Assembly (NCBI RefSeq): GCF_000495435.3
Contig: NZ_AXUN02000135.1
Location: 49,696-85,246 of the forward strand
Source of the DNA: Youngiibacter fragilis 232.1
GTDB taxonomy: Bacteria > Bacillota > Clostridia > Clostridiales > Clostridiaceae
DNA: 35,551 nt
Direction: 5' to 3'
Part shown: positions 1-8,072 of the stretch, piece by piece
Layout of the letters: each line of letters starts with the position of its first letter
Position numbering within the stretch: position 1 is the stretch's first letter
Made by a program: the position numbers and the translations under genes
The notes under the pieces: model-generated
The model's database searches: none
Told to the model about the DNA's origin: nothing
What the model saw: the letters and a program-made list of their open reading frames with translations, nothing else

Positions 1-85
1 CATTGATTCTTGGTATGTCGTCATTCTTTCCGGCTATTAGCTCTGCTCCATTGATTCTTGGTATGTCGTCATTCTTTCCAGCTAT
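1..85. repeat. Tandem direct repeat, 48-bp period
   Basis: The 37 bases from 1 to 37 recur from 49 to 85, a period of 48 bp or exactly 16 codons. Across the shared core the copies differ at a single base (G at 32, A at 80), which is a synonymous alanine third position on the coding minus strand. The first copy is cut by the window edge, so the array may be longer. The repeat lies inside the truncated secreted-protein gene and encodes its repeated peptide. Confidence 0.9.
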
Positions 86-178
86 CGATCTTGATTCATA
101 TGGGTTATATGAAAATACCGAAATGGTAAGAGCTGTCACAGAAATAAGTAGCATCACTTTGTTTAGTAGTTTCTTCAT
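1..178 (-). CDS. Partial small exported protein with 16-residue repeats, candidate signalling-peptide precursor
   Basis: The gene starts at the ATG at 178-176 and runs off the left edge, so only 59 codons are visible. A GGGGGA ribosome binding site lies about 8 bases before the start. The protein begins MKKLLNKVMLLISVTALTIS, a basic N-terminus followed by a hydrophobic core, with a plausible signal-peptidase site after V-F-S (residues 21-23). After a short linker come two copies of a 16-residue unit, IAGKNDDIPRING plus a variable AEL; the second copy is cut by the window edge. No enzyme family is recognised. It is transcribed divergently from an HTH-TPR regulator whose family often senses small exported peptides. 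I infer a propeptide with repeated mature peptides. It could instead be an ordinary repeat-containing surface or secreted protein; the missing 3' end would decide. Confidence 0.7.
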   Translation of the reverse strand, partial: MKKLLNKVMLLISVTALTISVFSYNPYESRSIAGKNDDIPRINGAELIAGKNDDIPRIN

Positions 179-206
179 GCCGTCATCCCCCAATGATTCT
201 TATTTA

Positions 207-215
207 TGCTATAAT
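207..215 (+). promoter_or_regulatory. Extended -10 promoter for the RRNPP-type regulator
   Basis: TGCTATAAT at 207-215 is an extended -10 element (TGnTATAAT) with no good -35 at 17 bp. Transcription would begin near 222, giving a leader of about 53 bases before the ATG at 275. The element sits in the 96-bp gap between two divergent genes, so a regulator bound here could control both. I found no convincing minus-strand promoter of its own. Confidence 0.4.
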
Positions 216-274
216 ACTATCATATTTTGAAAAAATATTTTCTGGGTTTGAATCTGGATTTTGGGGGTATCTGT

Positions 275-1228
275 ATGTTTTCTACTTATAATATGAAGAA
301 ATACGGGGCTGAATTAAGAAAAATCAGAAAATATCTCGGACTTAATCAATCGGACGTAAGAAGACTCTCAGGTCTAAATGAAGATACCTTGACTAATATT
401 GAGAATGGACTTGTTATACCTCGTTATGACACAATAGAAATTCTTTCTCATGTATATAAATTCGATCTCATGAATCTTCTATTCTTTTTCAAAAATGAGT
501 ATGATATTTTGTCCTTATATGAAATGTTAGATCTCGCAATTACATATAACGATATTTTAAAGCTAAAGGAAATTCGAGATAACCTCATTAATTTCAAGGA
601 TGACCCTGAATTAGATAATCTAATTCAATACTCTGATTTTGATATGCTCCTGGCTTATACAGAGTCAAATATCATATACTTTGACAAAAAATCCAGCAGT
701 CAATCAAAGCATCAAGCTAAAAACTTTTTGGTCGAAACACTGAAATCAAATAATCCAGATTTTTCGATTTCATCATTCAAGAAATTCAATTATAACTTTC
801 TTGAATTAAGGATGCTCCTTTTGATCGCTCAATTTGAATCAGACATTGAAAACTATAGTCTAAGCAATTCTATAATGGAATTCATCCTTAAAAAGATGTC
901 AATATTTGACAAGTATGAGCTTGTACCAGTGAAGTTCAAGTTAATCATATACTTCAACCTTGCTTACAATTACCATAATCTGTATAACCATAAGAAGGTA
1001 TATAACTACGCTGTAGAAGGGATCGAGCTGGGGAAATCAACCAATGATTTCTCGAACCTATTTTTCCTCTATTATAGGAAAGGAATCGCTGAATACCACC
1101 TAAAACATCCTGATTATATGGATTCACTGAGGAAGTCCATATACATCCTCGATATACTTGACAGACATGAACTGAAGAAGCTCTACATTGAATCCACAAA
1201 AAAGAATTACGATATAGATATAAACTGA
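275..1228 (+). CDS. HTH-TPR transcriptional regulator, RRNPP (Rgg/PlcR-like) type
   Basis: A 317-residue protein with an N-terminal XRE-type helix-turn-helix (about residues 9-70, including GLNQSDVRRLSGLNEDTL and IENG) followed by an all-helical region of about 240 residues resembling tetratricopeptide repeats, for example the segment around FNLAYNYHNLYNHKKVYNYA. This architecture and length match RRNPP regulators, which bind short imported peptides through the TPR domain and DNA through the HTH. I chose the ATG at 275 because GGGGG lies 7 bases upstream; the in-frame TTG at 227 has no ribosome binding site. It is head-on to replication and divergent from a small exported repeat protein, an arrangement typical of regulator and propheromone pairs. 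The peptide-sensing role is inferred. A regulator responding to another ligand remains possible. Confidence 0.8.
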   Translation: MFSTYNMKKYGAELRKIRKYLGLNQSDVRRLSGLNEDTLTNIENGLVIPRYDTIEILSHVYKFDLMNLLFFFKNEYDILSLYEMLDLAITYNDILKLKEIRDNLINFKDDPELDNLIQYSDFDMLLAYTESNIIYFDKKSSSQSKHQAKNFLVETLKSNNPDFSISSFKKFNYNFLELRMLLLIAQFESDIENYSLSNSIMEFILKKMSIFDKYELVPVKFKLIIYFNLAYNYHNLYNHKKVYNYAVEGIELGKSTNDFSNLFFLYYRKGIAEYHLKHPDYMDSLRKSIYILDILDRHELKKLYIESTKKNYDIDIN

Positions 1229-1232
1229 TTTG

Positions 1233-1264
1233 AAGGGCCAAAATGCTGCTCCATTTTGGCCCTT
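1233..1264. terminator. Hairpin between convergent genes
   Basis: A perfect 13-bp inverted repeat (1233-1245 with 1252-1264) has a 6-base loop and lies between the regulator stop (1228) and the stop of the convergent gene (1286). There is no strong T-run on either side, but the stem contains AAAA/TTTT. It probably acts as a shared bidirectional terminator. Confidence 0.65.
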
Positions 1265-1285
1265 CCGATTTATTTGGAGGAGTTA

Positions 1286-2179
1286 TCATTTAGCTATGCT
1301 GCTGCCATAGAGTTCTCCGATGTTACAAAGAGGATTTATTGCCATGTCTCCGTATTTTTCTGAAGTTGTCCAGGCATACTCCAATCCTTCTGTCATTTCC
1401 TTTCCAGTATGGCTATATTTAACTATTGCATCTACTTCTCTGATATTTCCATCTGCTACAGCCTCATACAATATAGTTCCTTTTCTGAGTGAACCTTCCC
1501 ATTCTGTATCCATTTTGAATACTCTCTTAACAGGTGCTGTGAAGGCAACTTCCATTCCCCTTATAGTCTCTTCGGGCTTCCATACCGCTTTATGTGATTT
1601 AACCATCTTTCCGTTTGAATCGCAGTAATGCAATGAAGTTACCGCATCCGACACATGAACGTTACCACTTCTTGTAATACCTTCTACCGAATAGAAGTCT
1701 CCTGTGTCAATAATGGGTGCCCCATTCCAGCAGAAATCGACAACTATCTTGAAGGAGGTGTTGTCTTTCGACTTGGAGTATTTTCTGCATATTGTAAGCT
1801 CTCCCGTCATTTCTGGTGAAGCTGCTTCTCTCATTTTATCTGTCCTGTCGAAATTCCTGATTGCTGAAATCTGGCTTCTGCTGTATCCACGGGCAGAAAG
1901 GCTATCATCTGCTATATTCTTCAGCTCTTCTATCTTCTCATCGAAATGATTTAACTTTTCTGTAATATAGGTCAGATCATTGCCCAGATACTCCGGAACC
2001 GGCCTGTCAGACAGCAGTATATTCCTTTTTATTGAACGTTCCTTTTCCTTTAAAGCCATATATTCATTTACCTTATAGCTCTCAACCTTGATCGGCAGCG
2101 AATTAATATGAGTATAGGCCAATTTCAAGAACGCAGCTGCAAGCAATATTATCATAGTCGCCAATCCATACTCAAACAT
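1286..2179 (-). CDS. Membrane-anchored protein of unknown function
   Basis: A 297-residue protein that I do not recognise. The start at 2179 follows a strong GGAGGTGAAATA. Residues 1-25 (MFEYGLATMIILLAAAFLKL) form one transmembrane helix near the N-terminus. Residues of about 30-95 are charged and probably helical or coiled-coil (KEKERSIKR, LNHFDEKIEELKNIADD). The C-terminal two thirds look mixed or beta-rich and mostly hydrophilic, containing KIVVDFCWNGAPIIDTGDFY and KGTILYEAVADGNIREVDAI. No catalytic motif is apparent. The gene stands alone between terminators downstream of purA and convergent with the regulator. Topology is probably a single N-terminal anchor with a soluble domain, but which side it faces is not clear. 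Confidence 0.75.
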   Translation of the reverse strand: MFEYGLATMIILLAAAFLKLAYTHINSLPIKVESYKVNEYMALKEKERSIKRNILLSDRPVPEYLGNDLTYITEKLNHFDEKIEELKNIADDSLSARGYSRSQISAIRNFDRTDKMREAASPEMTGELTICRKYSKSKDNTSFKIVVDFCWNGAPIIDTGDFYSVEGITRSGNVHVSDAVTSLHYCDSNGKMVKSHKAVWKPEETIRGMEVAFTAPVKRVFKMDTEWEGSLRKGTILYEAVADGNIREVDAIVKYSHTGKEMTEGLEYAWTTSEKYGDMAINPLCNIGELYGSSIAK

Positions 2180-2235
2180 TATTTCACCTCCGTATTTAGA
2201 CTCTTCCTGTGATTGTATGGTAACATAAATGCAAT

Positions 2236-2266
2236 GAAAAAAATCCCGGTTGAAATCGGGATTTTT
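2236..2266 (-). terminator. Intrinsic terminator of purA
   Basis: A 10-bp stem (2239-2248 with 2257-2266) with an 8-base loop; read on the minus strand it ends in seven T. It lies 38 bases past the purA stop and upstream of the next gene. Confidence 0.85.
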
Positions 2267-2303
2267 ACACATCTTGTATTTATTCTTTGTTTTTATGCAT
2301 TAA

Positions 2304-3590
2304 TTATAAAGATGATTTTTTAAATGTCTGGTCCCTTCTTGGTCCAACGGAAACAATTGAGACTTTTATATCCAGAAGCTCTTCAATTCTTTCAATGTAT
2401 TTTCTTGCATTCGGATGCATCTCATCGATTGATGTAGCCCTTTCTACCGAATTATCCCAGCCCTCGAACTCCTCATATACAGGTTCGCACTCAGCAAGGT
2501 CAACAAGGCTTGCAGGAACATAGTCTATGATATCACCTCTGAGCTTGTATCCTGTACAAACCTTGACCTTCTCAAGACCTGCAAGAGTGTCAATTTTAGT
2601 GAGCACCAGGGATGTAAGTCCTGACACCCTGATTGATGTCTTTACGATTACCAGGTCAAGCCATCCGCATCTCCTGCTCCTTCCGGTAGTCGTACCGTAT
2701 TCGAATCCTTTTTCTCTAATCCATTCACCAGTTGAATCATTCAGCTCAGTAGGGAATGGACCCTTTCCGACTCGGGTAGTGTACGCCTTGGTTACTCCAA
2801 TTGCCTTCTCGATCATGTTGGGTCCTATACCAACGCCGCTAGCAACACCTCCGGCAGTGGTATTCGATGAAGTTACAAATGGATATGTTCCATAGTCGAT
2901 ATCAAGCAGCATACCCTGTGCCCCTTCAAAGAGCACCCTCTTCTGCTTTCTTATCTCATTATACACAACTACTGAAGTATCCTTTACGAAAGGTCTTAGC
3001 CTGTCAGCCAACGAAATATATTCTTCGTAGATGGCATCAAAATCCAGTGCTTCCCCACCAAGAACCTTCACAATATACTCATTCTTCTGTGCAAGGCTAT
3101 CTGCTAGCTTGTCTCTGAAGCTTTCAGCGTGCATAAGGTCGCAAACCCTTATTCCAGACCTCTCATACTTGTCAGTATAGCATGGACCAATGCCCTTTCC
3201 TGTTGTGCCTATATCATTCTTTCCCCTGGCTTTTTCCTTGAGCTGGTCAAGGATCTTATGATATGGCATTATAAGCTGAGCCCTGTCGCTTACTATCAGC
3301 TTGCTGCTGTCTATCTTTATACCAAGGTTCTCAAGATACTCTATTTCCTCAAAAAACGCCCTCGGATCAAATGCTACACCATTTCCAACAACATTCAGCT
3401 TGTCATCGTACAATATGCCTGAAGGAATCAGATGAAGCTTGTACTTCTTGTCATTTACTTCAACTGTATGACCTGCGTTGTTTCCACCTTGGAATCTCAC
3501 AACCACTTCAGCAGTTTCCGCAAGGTAATCTGTTATCTTACCTTTACCTTCGTCTCCCCATTGAGCACCTACTATTACTAAAGTTGACAT
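2304..3590 (-). CDS. purA: Adenylosuccinate synthetase
   Basis: PurA joins IMP and aspartate using GTP to make adenylosuccinate, the first committed step to AMP, in the cytoplasm. The protein is 428 residues, the usual length. It begins [18 protein letters not shown], the diagnostic N-terminal phosphate-binding loop with the catalytic Asp and Lys. [11 protein letters not shown] (catalytic His), [24 protein letters not shown] and VLTKIDTL follow in the family order. The start at 3590 is supported by GAGGGGAG upstream; a longer reading frame adds 31 unrelated residues and is rejected. It appears monocistronic, with a promoter at 3640-3668 and a terminator at 2236-2266. Confidence 0.98.
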   Translation of the reverse strand: MSTLVIVGAQWGDEGKGKITDYLAETAEVVVRFQGGNNAGHTVEVNDKKYKLHLIPSGILYDDKLNVVGNGVAFDPRAFFEEIEYLENLGIKIDSSKLIVSDRAQLIMPYHKILDQLKEKARGKNDIGTTGKGIGPCYTDKYERSGIRVCDLMHAESFRDKLADSLAQKNEYIVKVLGGEALDFDAIYEEYISLADRLRPFVKDTSVVVYNEIRKQKRVLFEGAQGMLLDIDYGTYPFVTSSNTTAGGVASGVGIGPNMIEKAIGVTKAYTTRVGKGPFPTELNDSTGEWIREKGFEYGTTTGRSRRCGWLDLVIVKTSIRVSGLTSLVLTKIDTLAGLEKVKVCTGYKLRGDIIDYVPASLVDLAECEPVYEEFEGWDNSVERATSIDEMHPNARKYIERIEELLDIKVSIVSVGPRRDQTFKKSSL

Positions 3591-3639
3591 AATATATCTC
3601 CCCTCAAAACGAAACAATTTCACACCATTTACAATAACT

Positions 3640-3668
3640 ATATTAGCAGAAACAAAAGAAATCATCAA
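3640..3668 (-). promoter_or_regulatory. Candidate purA promoter
   Basis: On the minus strand, TTGATG (3668-3663) and TAATAT (3645-3640) are separated by 17 bp, about 50 bases upstream of the purA start. Both hexamers are partial matches to the housekeeping consensus. Confidence 0.4.
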
Positions 3669-3763
3669 ACAGACTTTTATCATTCGTGTTTTTTATATTT
3701 ACCTTACTCAGGTTCTGGTTGTTAATTTATTGATAACACCCCAAATAAAATGCACAAGTAGGA

Positions 3764-3865
3764 TATAATTAAATTGAAAGAACGTACATAATTATGATTT
3801 TACAAAAGAAGCATGGGGACTCCCTTGGGAAGGAGGATGGTCGGCGAAATTCCGGCTGAATTGAT
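3764..3865 (+). promoter_or_regulatory. pgsA leader with structure-spaced ribosome binding site
   Basis: A TATAAT at 3764-3769 has no convincing -35. The leader contains AAGGAGG at 3830-3836, 29 bases before the pgsA ATG, too far for normal initiation. Between them, GGTCGG (3839-3844) can pair with CCGGCT (3852-3857) through a 7-base loop, counting two G-T pairs. Looping out this hairpin leaves about 10 bases between the AAGGAGG and the ATG, a normal distance. Alternatively, a short frame (ATG 3813 or 3837) ends in a TGA overlapping the pgsA ATG and could couple translation. No known riboswitch family was recognised. Confidence 0.45.
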
Positions 3866-4381
3866 ATGAACATACCAAACATGCTTACGGTATTCAGGAT
3901 ATTTCTTATCCCAATTTTCCTTGCAGTATATTTCTCTTCACCTGAAACCAATCTGCTTCAGGCTGTAGGTATATTCCTTCTCGCAGGCGCAACCGATGTC
4001 CTCGATGGTCACATAGCAAGGAAATACAACCAGATAACCAAGTTCGGCACAGTAATGGACCCTCTTGCAGACAAGCTTATGCTGATTACAGCCCTCACAT
4101 CATTTACAATCACGGGTATCGTTCCACTTTTCCTGCTCATCATTATACTAGTGAAAGAGCTCATCATGATTTTCGGTGGAATCCTTACCTACAGGAAAGG
4201 AATAATAAATCCTGCCAACAAATACGGAAAGACCGCTACCTTTCTTTTTCATGTGTCCATGGTCACTCTGGTATTCAACAGGAACCTCGGGCTCATTGTA
4301 CTTGTTGCGGCAGCCCTTGTTGGTACTGTAGCGATGATATCCTACATCAGAATAACCCTGGAAAAGAAAAGGGACTTGTAA
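3866..4381 (+). CDS. pgsA: CDP-diacylglycerol-glycerol-3-phosphate 3-phosphatidyltransferase family protein
   Basis: This membrane enzyme family transfers a phosphatidyl group from CDP-diacylglycerol to glycerol-3-phosphate, the committed step to phosphatidylglycerol. The protein is 171 residues and starts MNIPNMLTVFRIFLIPIFLA, as PgsA proteins do. The CDP-alcohol phosphotransferase motif (D-G-x2-A-R-x8-G-x3-D-x3-D) is intact in DVLDGHIARKYNQ through GTVMDPLADK at about residues 47-70. Four to five hydrophobic segments follow. An in-frame TGA three codons upstream fixes the start at 3866, although no ribosome binding site lies next to it (see the leader). It is oriented head-on to replication. 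Close relatives using another alcohol acceptor cannot be excluded. Confidence 0.92.
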   Translation: MNIPNMLTVFRIFLIPIFLAVYFSSPETNLLQAVGIFLLAGATDVLDGHIARKYNQITKFGTVMDPLADKLMLITALTSFTITGIVPLFLLIIILVKELIMIFGGILTYRKGIINPANKYGKTATFLFHVSMVTLVFNRNLGLIVLVAAALVGTVAMISYIRITLEKKRDL

Positions 4382-4396
4382 GACAAGCCCCTTTTC
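4366..4396. terminator. Bidirectional terminator of pgsA and the Nudix operon
   Basis: A hairpin of 13 pairs with one internal A-C mismatch (4366-4379 with 4383-4396) overlaps the pgsA stop codon. On the minus strand it is followed by TTTTC and serves the operon ending at 4400. On the plus strand the T-run is inside the stem. Confidence 0.7.
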
Positions 4397-4399
4397 CTA

Positions 4400-4816
4400 T
4401 TAACTTTCAGATCTTCTTTTCTTGCGTTCTTCAATCAGCATATAAGCTTTCCTTAGAACAGTCTTGCTTTCCTCATATGTTATCTTCCCAAGAGCCTCCT
4501 CAAATGAGAAGTACCCGTACTCCTCAATCTCAGCCTCCTGAATCTCAACTGTACCAATACCCCTGCCTATATAGAAATCTACTGTCTTTTCCACTCCAGC
4601 CTTTGGAGAATATTCTGATTTCAGGACATGTTCTCCAAACAGCTCAAGTGTCAGTCCAGTCTCCTCCAGCACTTCCCTCAATGCGGCTTCCAGCGGGCTT
4701 TCATCACCTTCCATGTGACCCTTGGGAAAGTCCCAATGTCCGCCGTATCTGTGCTTTACGAGAAGAAATCTTCCCTTTTCATCGACAACAACAGCACCGA
4801 AAGATCTCTCTTTCAT
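4400..4816 (-). CDS. Nudix hydrolase
   Basis: A 138-residue Nudix hydrolase. The Nudix box G-x5-E-x7-R-E-x-x-E-E-x-G is complete in GHMEGDESPLEAALREVLEE TG, at about residues 33-54, so it should be an active Mg-dependent nucleoside-diphosphate-X hydrolase. Its compact size and the sequence YGGHWDFPKGH before the box resemble the diadenosine-tetraphosphate hydrolase and NTP-cleaning subfamilies, but the substrate cannot be read from sequence. The start at 4816 has GGGAGTGG upstream and lies 22 bases after the dnaB stop, so it is the last gene of the dnaB operon. A longer frame adds 28 residues overlapping dnaB and is rejected. Confidence 0.9.
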   Translation of the reverse strand: MKERSFGAVVVDEKGRFLLVKHRYGGHWDFPKGHMEGDESPLEAALREVLEETGLTLELFGEHVLKSEYSPKAGVEKTVDFYIGRGIGTVEIQEAEIEEYGYFSFEEALGKITYEESKTVLRKAYMLIEERKKRRSES

Positions 4817-4838
4817 TTTATATCCACTCCCAAGGGCA

Positions 4839-6173
4839 TCAATAATCCCTGTGTACAGTATCAAGTCTTGCAAACCTTGAGAACTGTCCAAGCCAGGCAA
4901 GCTTTACTGTTCCAACAGGACCATTCCTCTGCTTGGCTATTATGCATTCAGCTATGTTCTTTTCTTCAGAATCCTTGTTATAGTACTCGTCCCTGTAAAG
5001 GAACATGACAAGGTCAGCATCCTGTTCTATGGAACCTGATTCTCTCAAGTCCGACAGCATCGGCCTGTGGTCAGCTCTCTGCTCCGGAGCTCTGGAAAGC
5101 TGAGACAAAGCTATGACAGGACAGCTCATCTCCTTGGCCAATGCCTTGATTGACCTTGAAATCTCAGATACTTCCTGCTGCCTGTTTTCACCTGATCCGC
5201 TCATGAGCTGAAGGTAGTCGACCATTATCATGTCGATACCGTGTTCAAGCTTCAGTCTTCTGCATTTTGACCTCATTTCTGTCACTGAGATTCCTGCAGT
5301 ATCATCAATGAATATCTTAGCCTGTGACAGCGGTCCTGATGCCCTTGCAATGTTCTCCCAATCCTTGTCATCAAGCTCACCGGTTCTGAGCTTTAGCATA
5401 TCCACATTCGCTTCAGAGCAAAGCAGCTTGTATGCCAGCTGTTCAGTTGACATTTCCAGTGAAAAAATCGCCACGCTCTTTCCTGCCCGCAAAGCTGCAT
5501 GTTCAGCGAGATTGAGAGCGAATGTTGTTTTACCCATGGAGGGTCTTGCAGCGATTAGGATCATGTCTCCCTTCTGGAATCCTGAAGTCTTAGAATCAAG
5601 CTCCGGAAATGGTGACGGGACGCCTGTAGTCACGCCTTTATTGTTGAACATCCTCTCTATTTCAATGAAGCCTCTTTCAAGAATCGTGCTAAGCGGCTCG
5701 AACCCACCCTGTGAACGTTTTTCAGCAATATTGAATATCCTCTTCTCTGCGCTGTCCAGTACACCTTCCACGTTATCCTGCTTGCTGTAGCTGTCATCCA
5801 TGATCTCCGTTGAGGCTCTTATCAGTTTCCTGAGAAGGGACTTTTCTGAGACTATCTTGATGTATGAGCTAAGGTTCAAGGTAGAAGGCACCGAGCTTGC
5901 AAGCTCAGTCAAATAGGATATCCCTCCGACCTGGTCCAGCTTTTCAGTTGACCTTAGAAGCTCAGTCATTGTAACAAGGTCTATCGGAATATCCCTTTGA
6001 AACAAGTCCAGAACTGCCAGAAAAATGGTCTTATGCCCTTCCCTGTAAAAATCCTCAGCCTTAAGCACTTCAAGCACCTGAGCTATGGAATTTTTGTCAA
6101 GTATCATCGAACCCAGAACAGACTGCTCGGCATCCTGGTTATTGGGCATTATTCTCAACGTATTCCCTTCCAT
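4839..6173 (-). CDS. dnaB: Replicative DNA helicase DnaB-type (DnaC in Bacillus naming)
   Basis: A hexameric helicase that unwinds DNA ahead of the replisome and recruits primase. The protein is 444 residues, the normal length. The N-terminal primase-interaction domain (NNQDAEQSVLGSMILD onward) is followed by the RecA-like domain with Walker A ARPSMGKT near residue 208, Walker B IDMIMVDYLQLM, and the conserved RQQEVSEISRSIKALAKE and DLRESGSIEQDADLV segments. No intein is present. The start at 6173 follows AGGGGGAT, 9 bases after the lonC stop. It is co-transcribed with lonC, rplI and gdpP, a common Bacillota arrangement. Confidence 0.97.
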   Translation of the reverse strand: MEGNTLRIMPNNQDAEQSVLGSMILDKNSIAQVLEVLKAEDFYREGHKTIFLAVLDLFQRDIPIDLVTMTELLRSTEKLDQVGGISYLTELASSVPSTLNLSSYIKIVSEKSLLRKLIRASTEIMDDSYSKQDNVEGVLDSAEKRIFNIAEKRSQGGFEPLSTILERGFIEIERMFNNKGVTTGVPSPFPELDSKTSGFQKGDMILIAARPSMGKTTFALNLAEHAALRAGKSVAIFSLEMSTEQLAYKLLCSEANVDMLKLRTGELDDKDWENIARASGPLSQAKIFIDDTAGISVTEMRSKCRRLKLEHGIDMIMVDYLQLMSGSGENRQQEVSEISRSIKALAKEMSCPVIALSQLSRAPEQRADHRPMLSDLRESGSIEQDADLVMFLYRDEYYNKDSEEKNIAECIIAKQRNGPVGTVKLAWLGQFSRFARLDTVHRDY

Positions 6174-6182
6174 ATAATCCCC

Positions 6183-8063
6183 CTATTCCAGAACAATCTT
6201 CAGCAAAGCATCTATATCCTTGATTGTCTTCACATAAATATCCTTGATATCTTCAGGCATTTCGGCCTTGTTATCCTCCGGGATCAGCACAAGCTTGATA
6301 CCCTTTCTTCTTGCTCCATAGATCTTTTCAAATATACCACCTACCGGTTTGATCCTACCTCTTAGAGATATCTCACCAGTGACTGCAACGTCCTGTCTTA
6401 TCGGCTTGTTGAGCAGTGCGCTGATTATGCAGACTGTTATGGCAGCACCTGCTGAAGGGCCATCAATGTTGGCTCCTCCAATCACATTAACATGCACATC
6501 ATAGTCAGCCATATCCTTACCAGTTACACTCCTTATTACTGAAGCTGCATTGAATACTGAGTCCTTGGCCATGGACCCTGCAGTATCATTGAACCTTACC
6601 ATGCCCTTTCCGCTTTCACGGGCAGGATATACGGTAGCTTCAATCTCCAGTGTGGATCCAATATAGCCTGATACTGCAAGTCCATAAATATGGCCTACCT
6701 CCTTCCTTTCACCATCATGGTTCATCTCAAATGGAGAAAGTCTGGCTATCTTTATAACCTCAGCGAGATCACTGTTTTTTATCAGTATATTCGATAGGTC
6801 CGCTGACTTTGTATTGTACAGGATAAGTCCATAGGCATCTGCAAGCAGGTTGATTGCCTTTCTGCCTTCAACCGTATACCTTGAGATGGTCTCTTCAATC
6901 CCGTCCTCAAGTTCAACCTGGAGTTTTTTGGCTGCATTCCTTACGATCACCTGTATGTCTGACGGTGACAGGGGTTCAAAGTATACTTCCGTGCATCTTG
7001 ACCTTAGCGCAGGACTGATATCCTGAGGTTCCCTTGTTGTTGCACCAATAAGCACAAAATCAGCTGGTGCACCTTTATCAAAGAGATATTTGATATACTC
7101 AGGGGTACTCTCATCATCAGGATCATAATAAGAGGATGAGAATTCAACTCTTTTATCTTCCAGGACTTTAAGCAGCTTGTTCTGGAGTATTTCATCCAGT
7201 TCTCCGATTTCATCTATGAACAGCACACCGCCATGTGCTTCGGTTACAAGTCCTGGTTTGGGTTCAGGTATTCCACCCTCTGCAAGGTCCCTTTTGCTGC
7301 CCTGGTAAATCGGGTCGTGCACGGAACCAAGAAGTGGATTTGTAATCTCTCTCGGATCCCACCTCAGTGTTGTTCCGTCTACCTCAACGAATTTTGCATC
7401 CTCACCATAAGGAGTGAAATTCAGTTTCTTCGCTTCATCAAGTGCAATTCTAGCTGCAGTTGTTTTACCGACTCCAGGTGGTCCATATAGTATTATATGC
7501 TGTGGGTATGGAGATGCGATCTTCGACAGAAGAGACTTCACAGCGCGTTCCTGGCCTACAAGTTCATCAAAGGTCTCCGGCCTTAGAAGCGACTGGAGGC
7601 TTTTTGTAAGATTCTTCTTGTCCAGCTTAATCAGGTCACTGTATCTCTTCCTTGTTTTGGCATTTTCCGGCCCCTTCTTTTTGCTTAGAACAGACAGCCT
7701 CATCTCATCGATGTATTTGTCCTGCTTGTTCATGATAGCAATCTCTACTTCCTTTTCAATATTGCTCTGAACAAAGTTCCTTGCGATGGACTCCGATATC
7801 CACTTATTGGTATCCTCGATTACATCAAAAATATCTTCCTGGTTAGGAATCTTAATCCTGCTGGATCCGTCAGATGCAATCATGTTTACAGCATAAGCCT
7901 TTTGATAGACTGACCCGTTCAGCAGCTTGTTAAGTTTGAACTTTACAGCTCTTGCCTTGACTGCCCCCTTATCCAGGACATTTTCAAGTATTTCAAGCTG
8001 GACCTTAACTTCTGCCATGAGGTCAGACTCATCCAGGACAGGTCTCTTGTTCGTCTTGTCCAA
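6183..8063 (-). CDS. lonC: LonC-type ATP-dependent protease
   Basis: A 626-residue AAA+ serine protease. Unlike LonA it lacks the long N-terminal LAN domain, carrying about 150 charged residues instead. The AAA+ module has Walker A ILYGPPGVGKT (about 190-200) and Walker B GGVLFIDEIGE. The C-terminal Lon protease domain holds the Ser-Lys dyad: S537 in DGPSAGAA and K580 in GGIFEKIYGA. Size and organisation match LonB/LonC, which in Bacillota are found in endospore formers; LonC is tied to sporulation by its distribution. The start is a TTG at 8063, supported by AGGAGG about 6 bases upstream and 9 bases after the rplI stop. Confidence 0.92.
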   Translation of the reverse strand: MDKTNKRPVLDESDLMAEVKVQLEILENVLDKGAVKARAVKFKLNKLLNGSVYQKAYAVNMIASDGSSRIKIPNQEDIFDVIEDTNKWISESIARNFVQSNIEKEVEIAIMNKQDKYIDEMRLSVLSKKKGPENAKTRKRYSDLIKLDKKNLTKSLQSLLRPETFDELVGQERAVKSLLSKIASPYPQHIILYGPPGVGKTTAARIALDEAKKLNFTPYGEDAKFVEVDGTTLRWDPREITNPLLGSVHDPIYQGSKRDLAEGGIPEPKPGLVTEAHGGVLFIDEIGELDEILQNKLLKVLEDKRVEFSSSYYDPDDESTPEYIKYLFDKGAPADFVLIGATTREPQDISPALRSRCTEVYFEPLSPSDIQVIVRNAAKKLQVELEDGIEETISRYTVEGRKAINLLADAYGLILYNTKSADLSNILIKNSDLAEVIKIARLSPFEMNHDGERKEVGHIYGLAVSGYIGSTLEIEATVYPARESGKGMVRFNDTAGSMAKDSVFNAASVIRSVTGKDMADYDVHVNVIGGANIDGPSAGAAITVCIISALLNKPIRQDVAVTGEISLRGRIKPVGGIFEKIYGARRKGIKLVLIPEDNKAEMPEDIKDIYVKTIKDIDALLKIVLE

Positions 8064-8072
8064 AACGTCCTC

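Noticed and set aside
3-230. Plus-strand frame with a repeated MILGMSSFFPAI-like peptide
   Set aside because: It is the antisense of the minus-strand repeat; it has no ribosome binding site, whereas the minus frame has one and a signal peptide.
227-274. TTG at 227 as start of the HTH-TPR regulator
   Set aside because: No ribosome binding site precedes it. GGGGG is well placed for the ATG at 275, where the protein begins like its family.
3591-3683. N-terminal extension of purA by 31 residues
   Set aside because: It runs through the candidate promoter and ribosome binding site, and PurA proteins start at [17 protein letters not shown].
3776-3865. Riboswitch in the pgsA leader
   Set aside because: I checked by eye for cobalamin, SAM, glycine and c-di-GMP core motifs and found none; only a small local hairpin is supported.
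5230-5790. Long plus-strand open frame opposite dnaB
   Set aside because: Serine- and leucine-rich antisense composition without a ribosome binding site; similar shadows occur opposite gyrA, gyrB, mnmE and dnaN.
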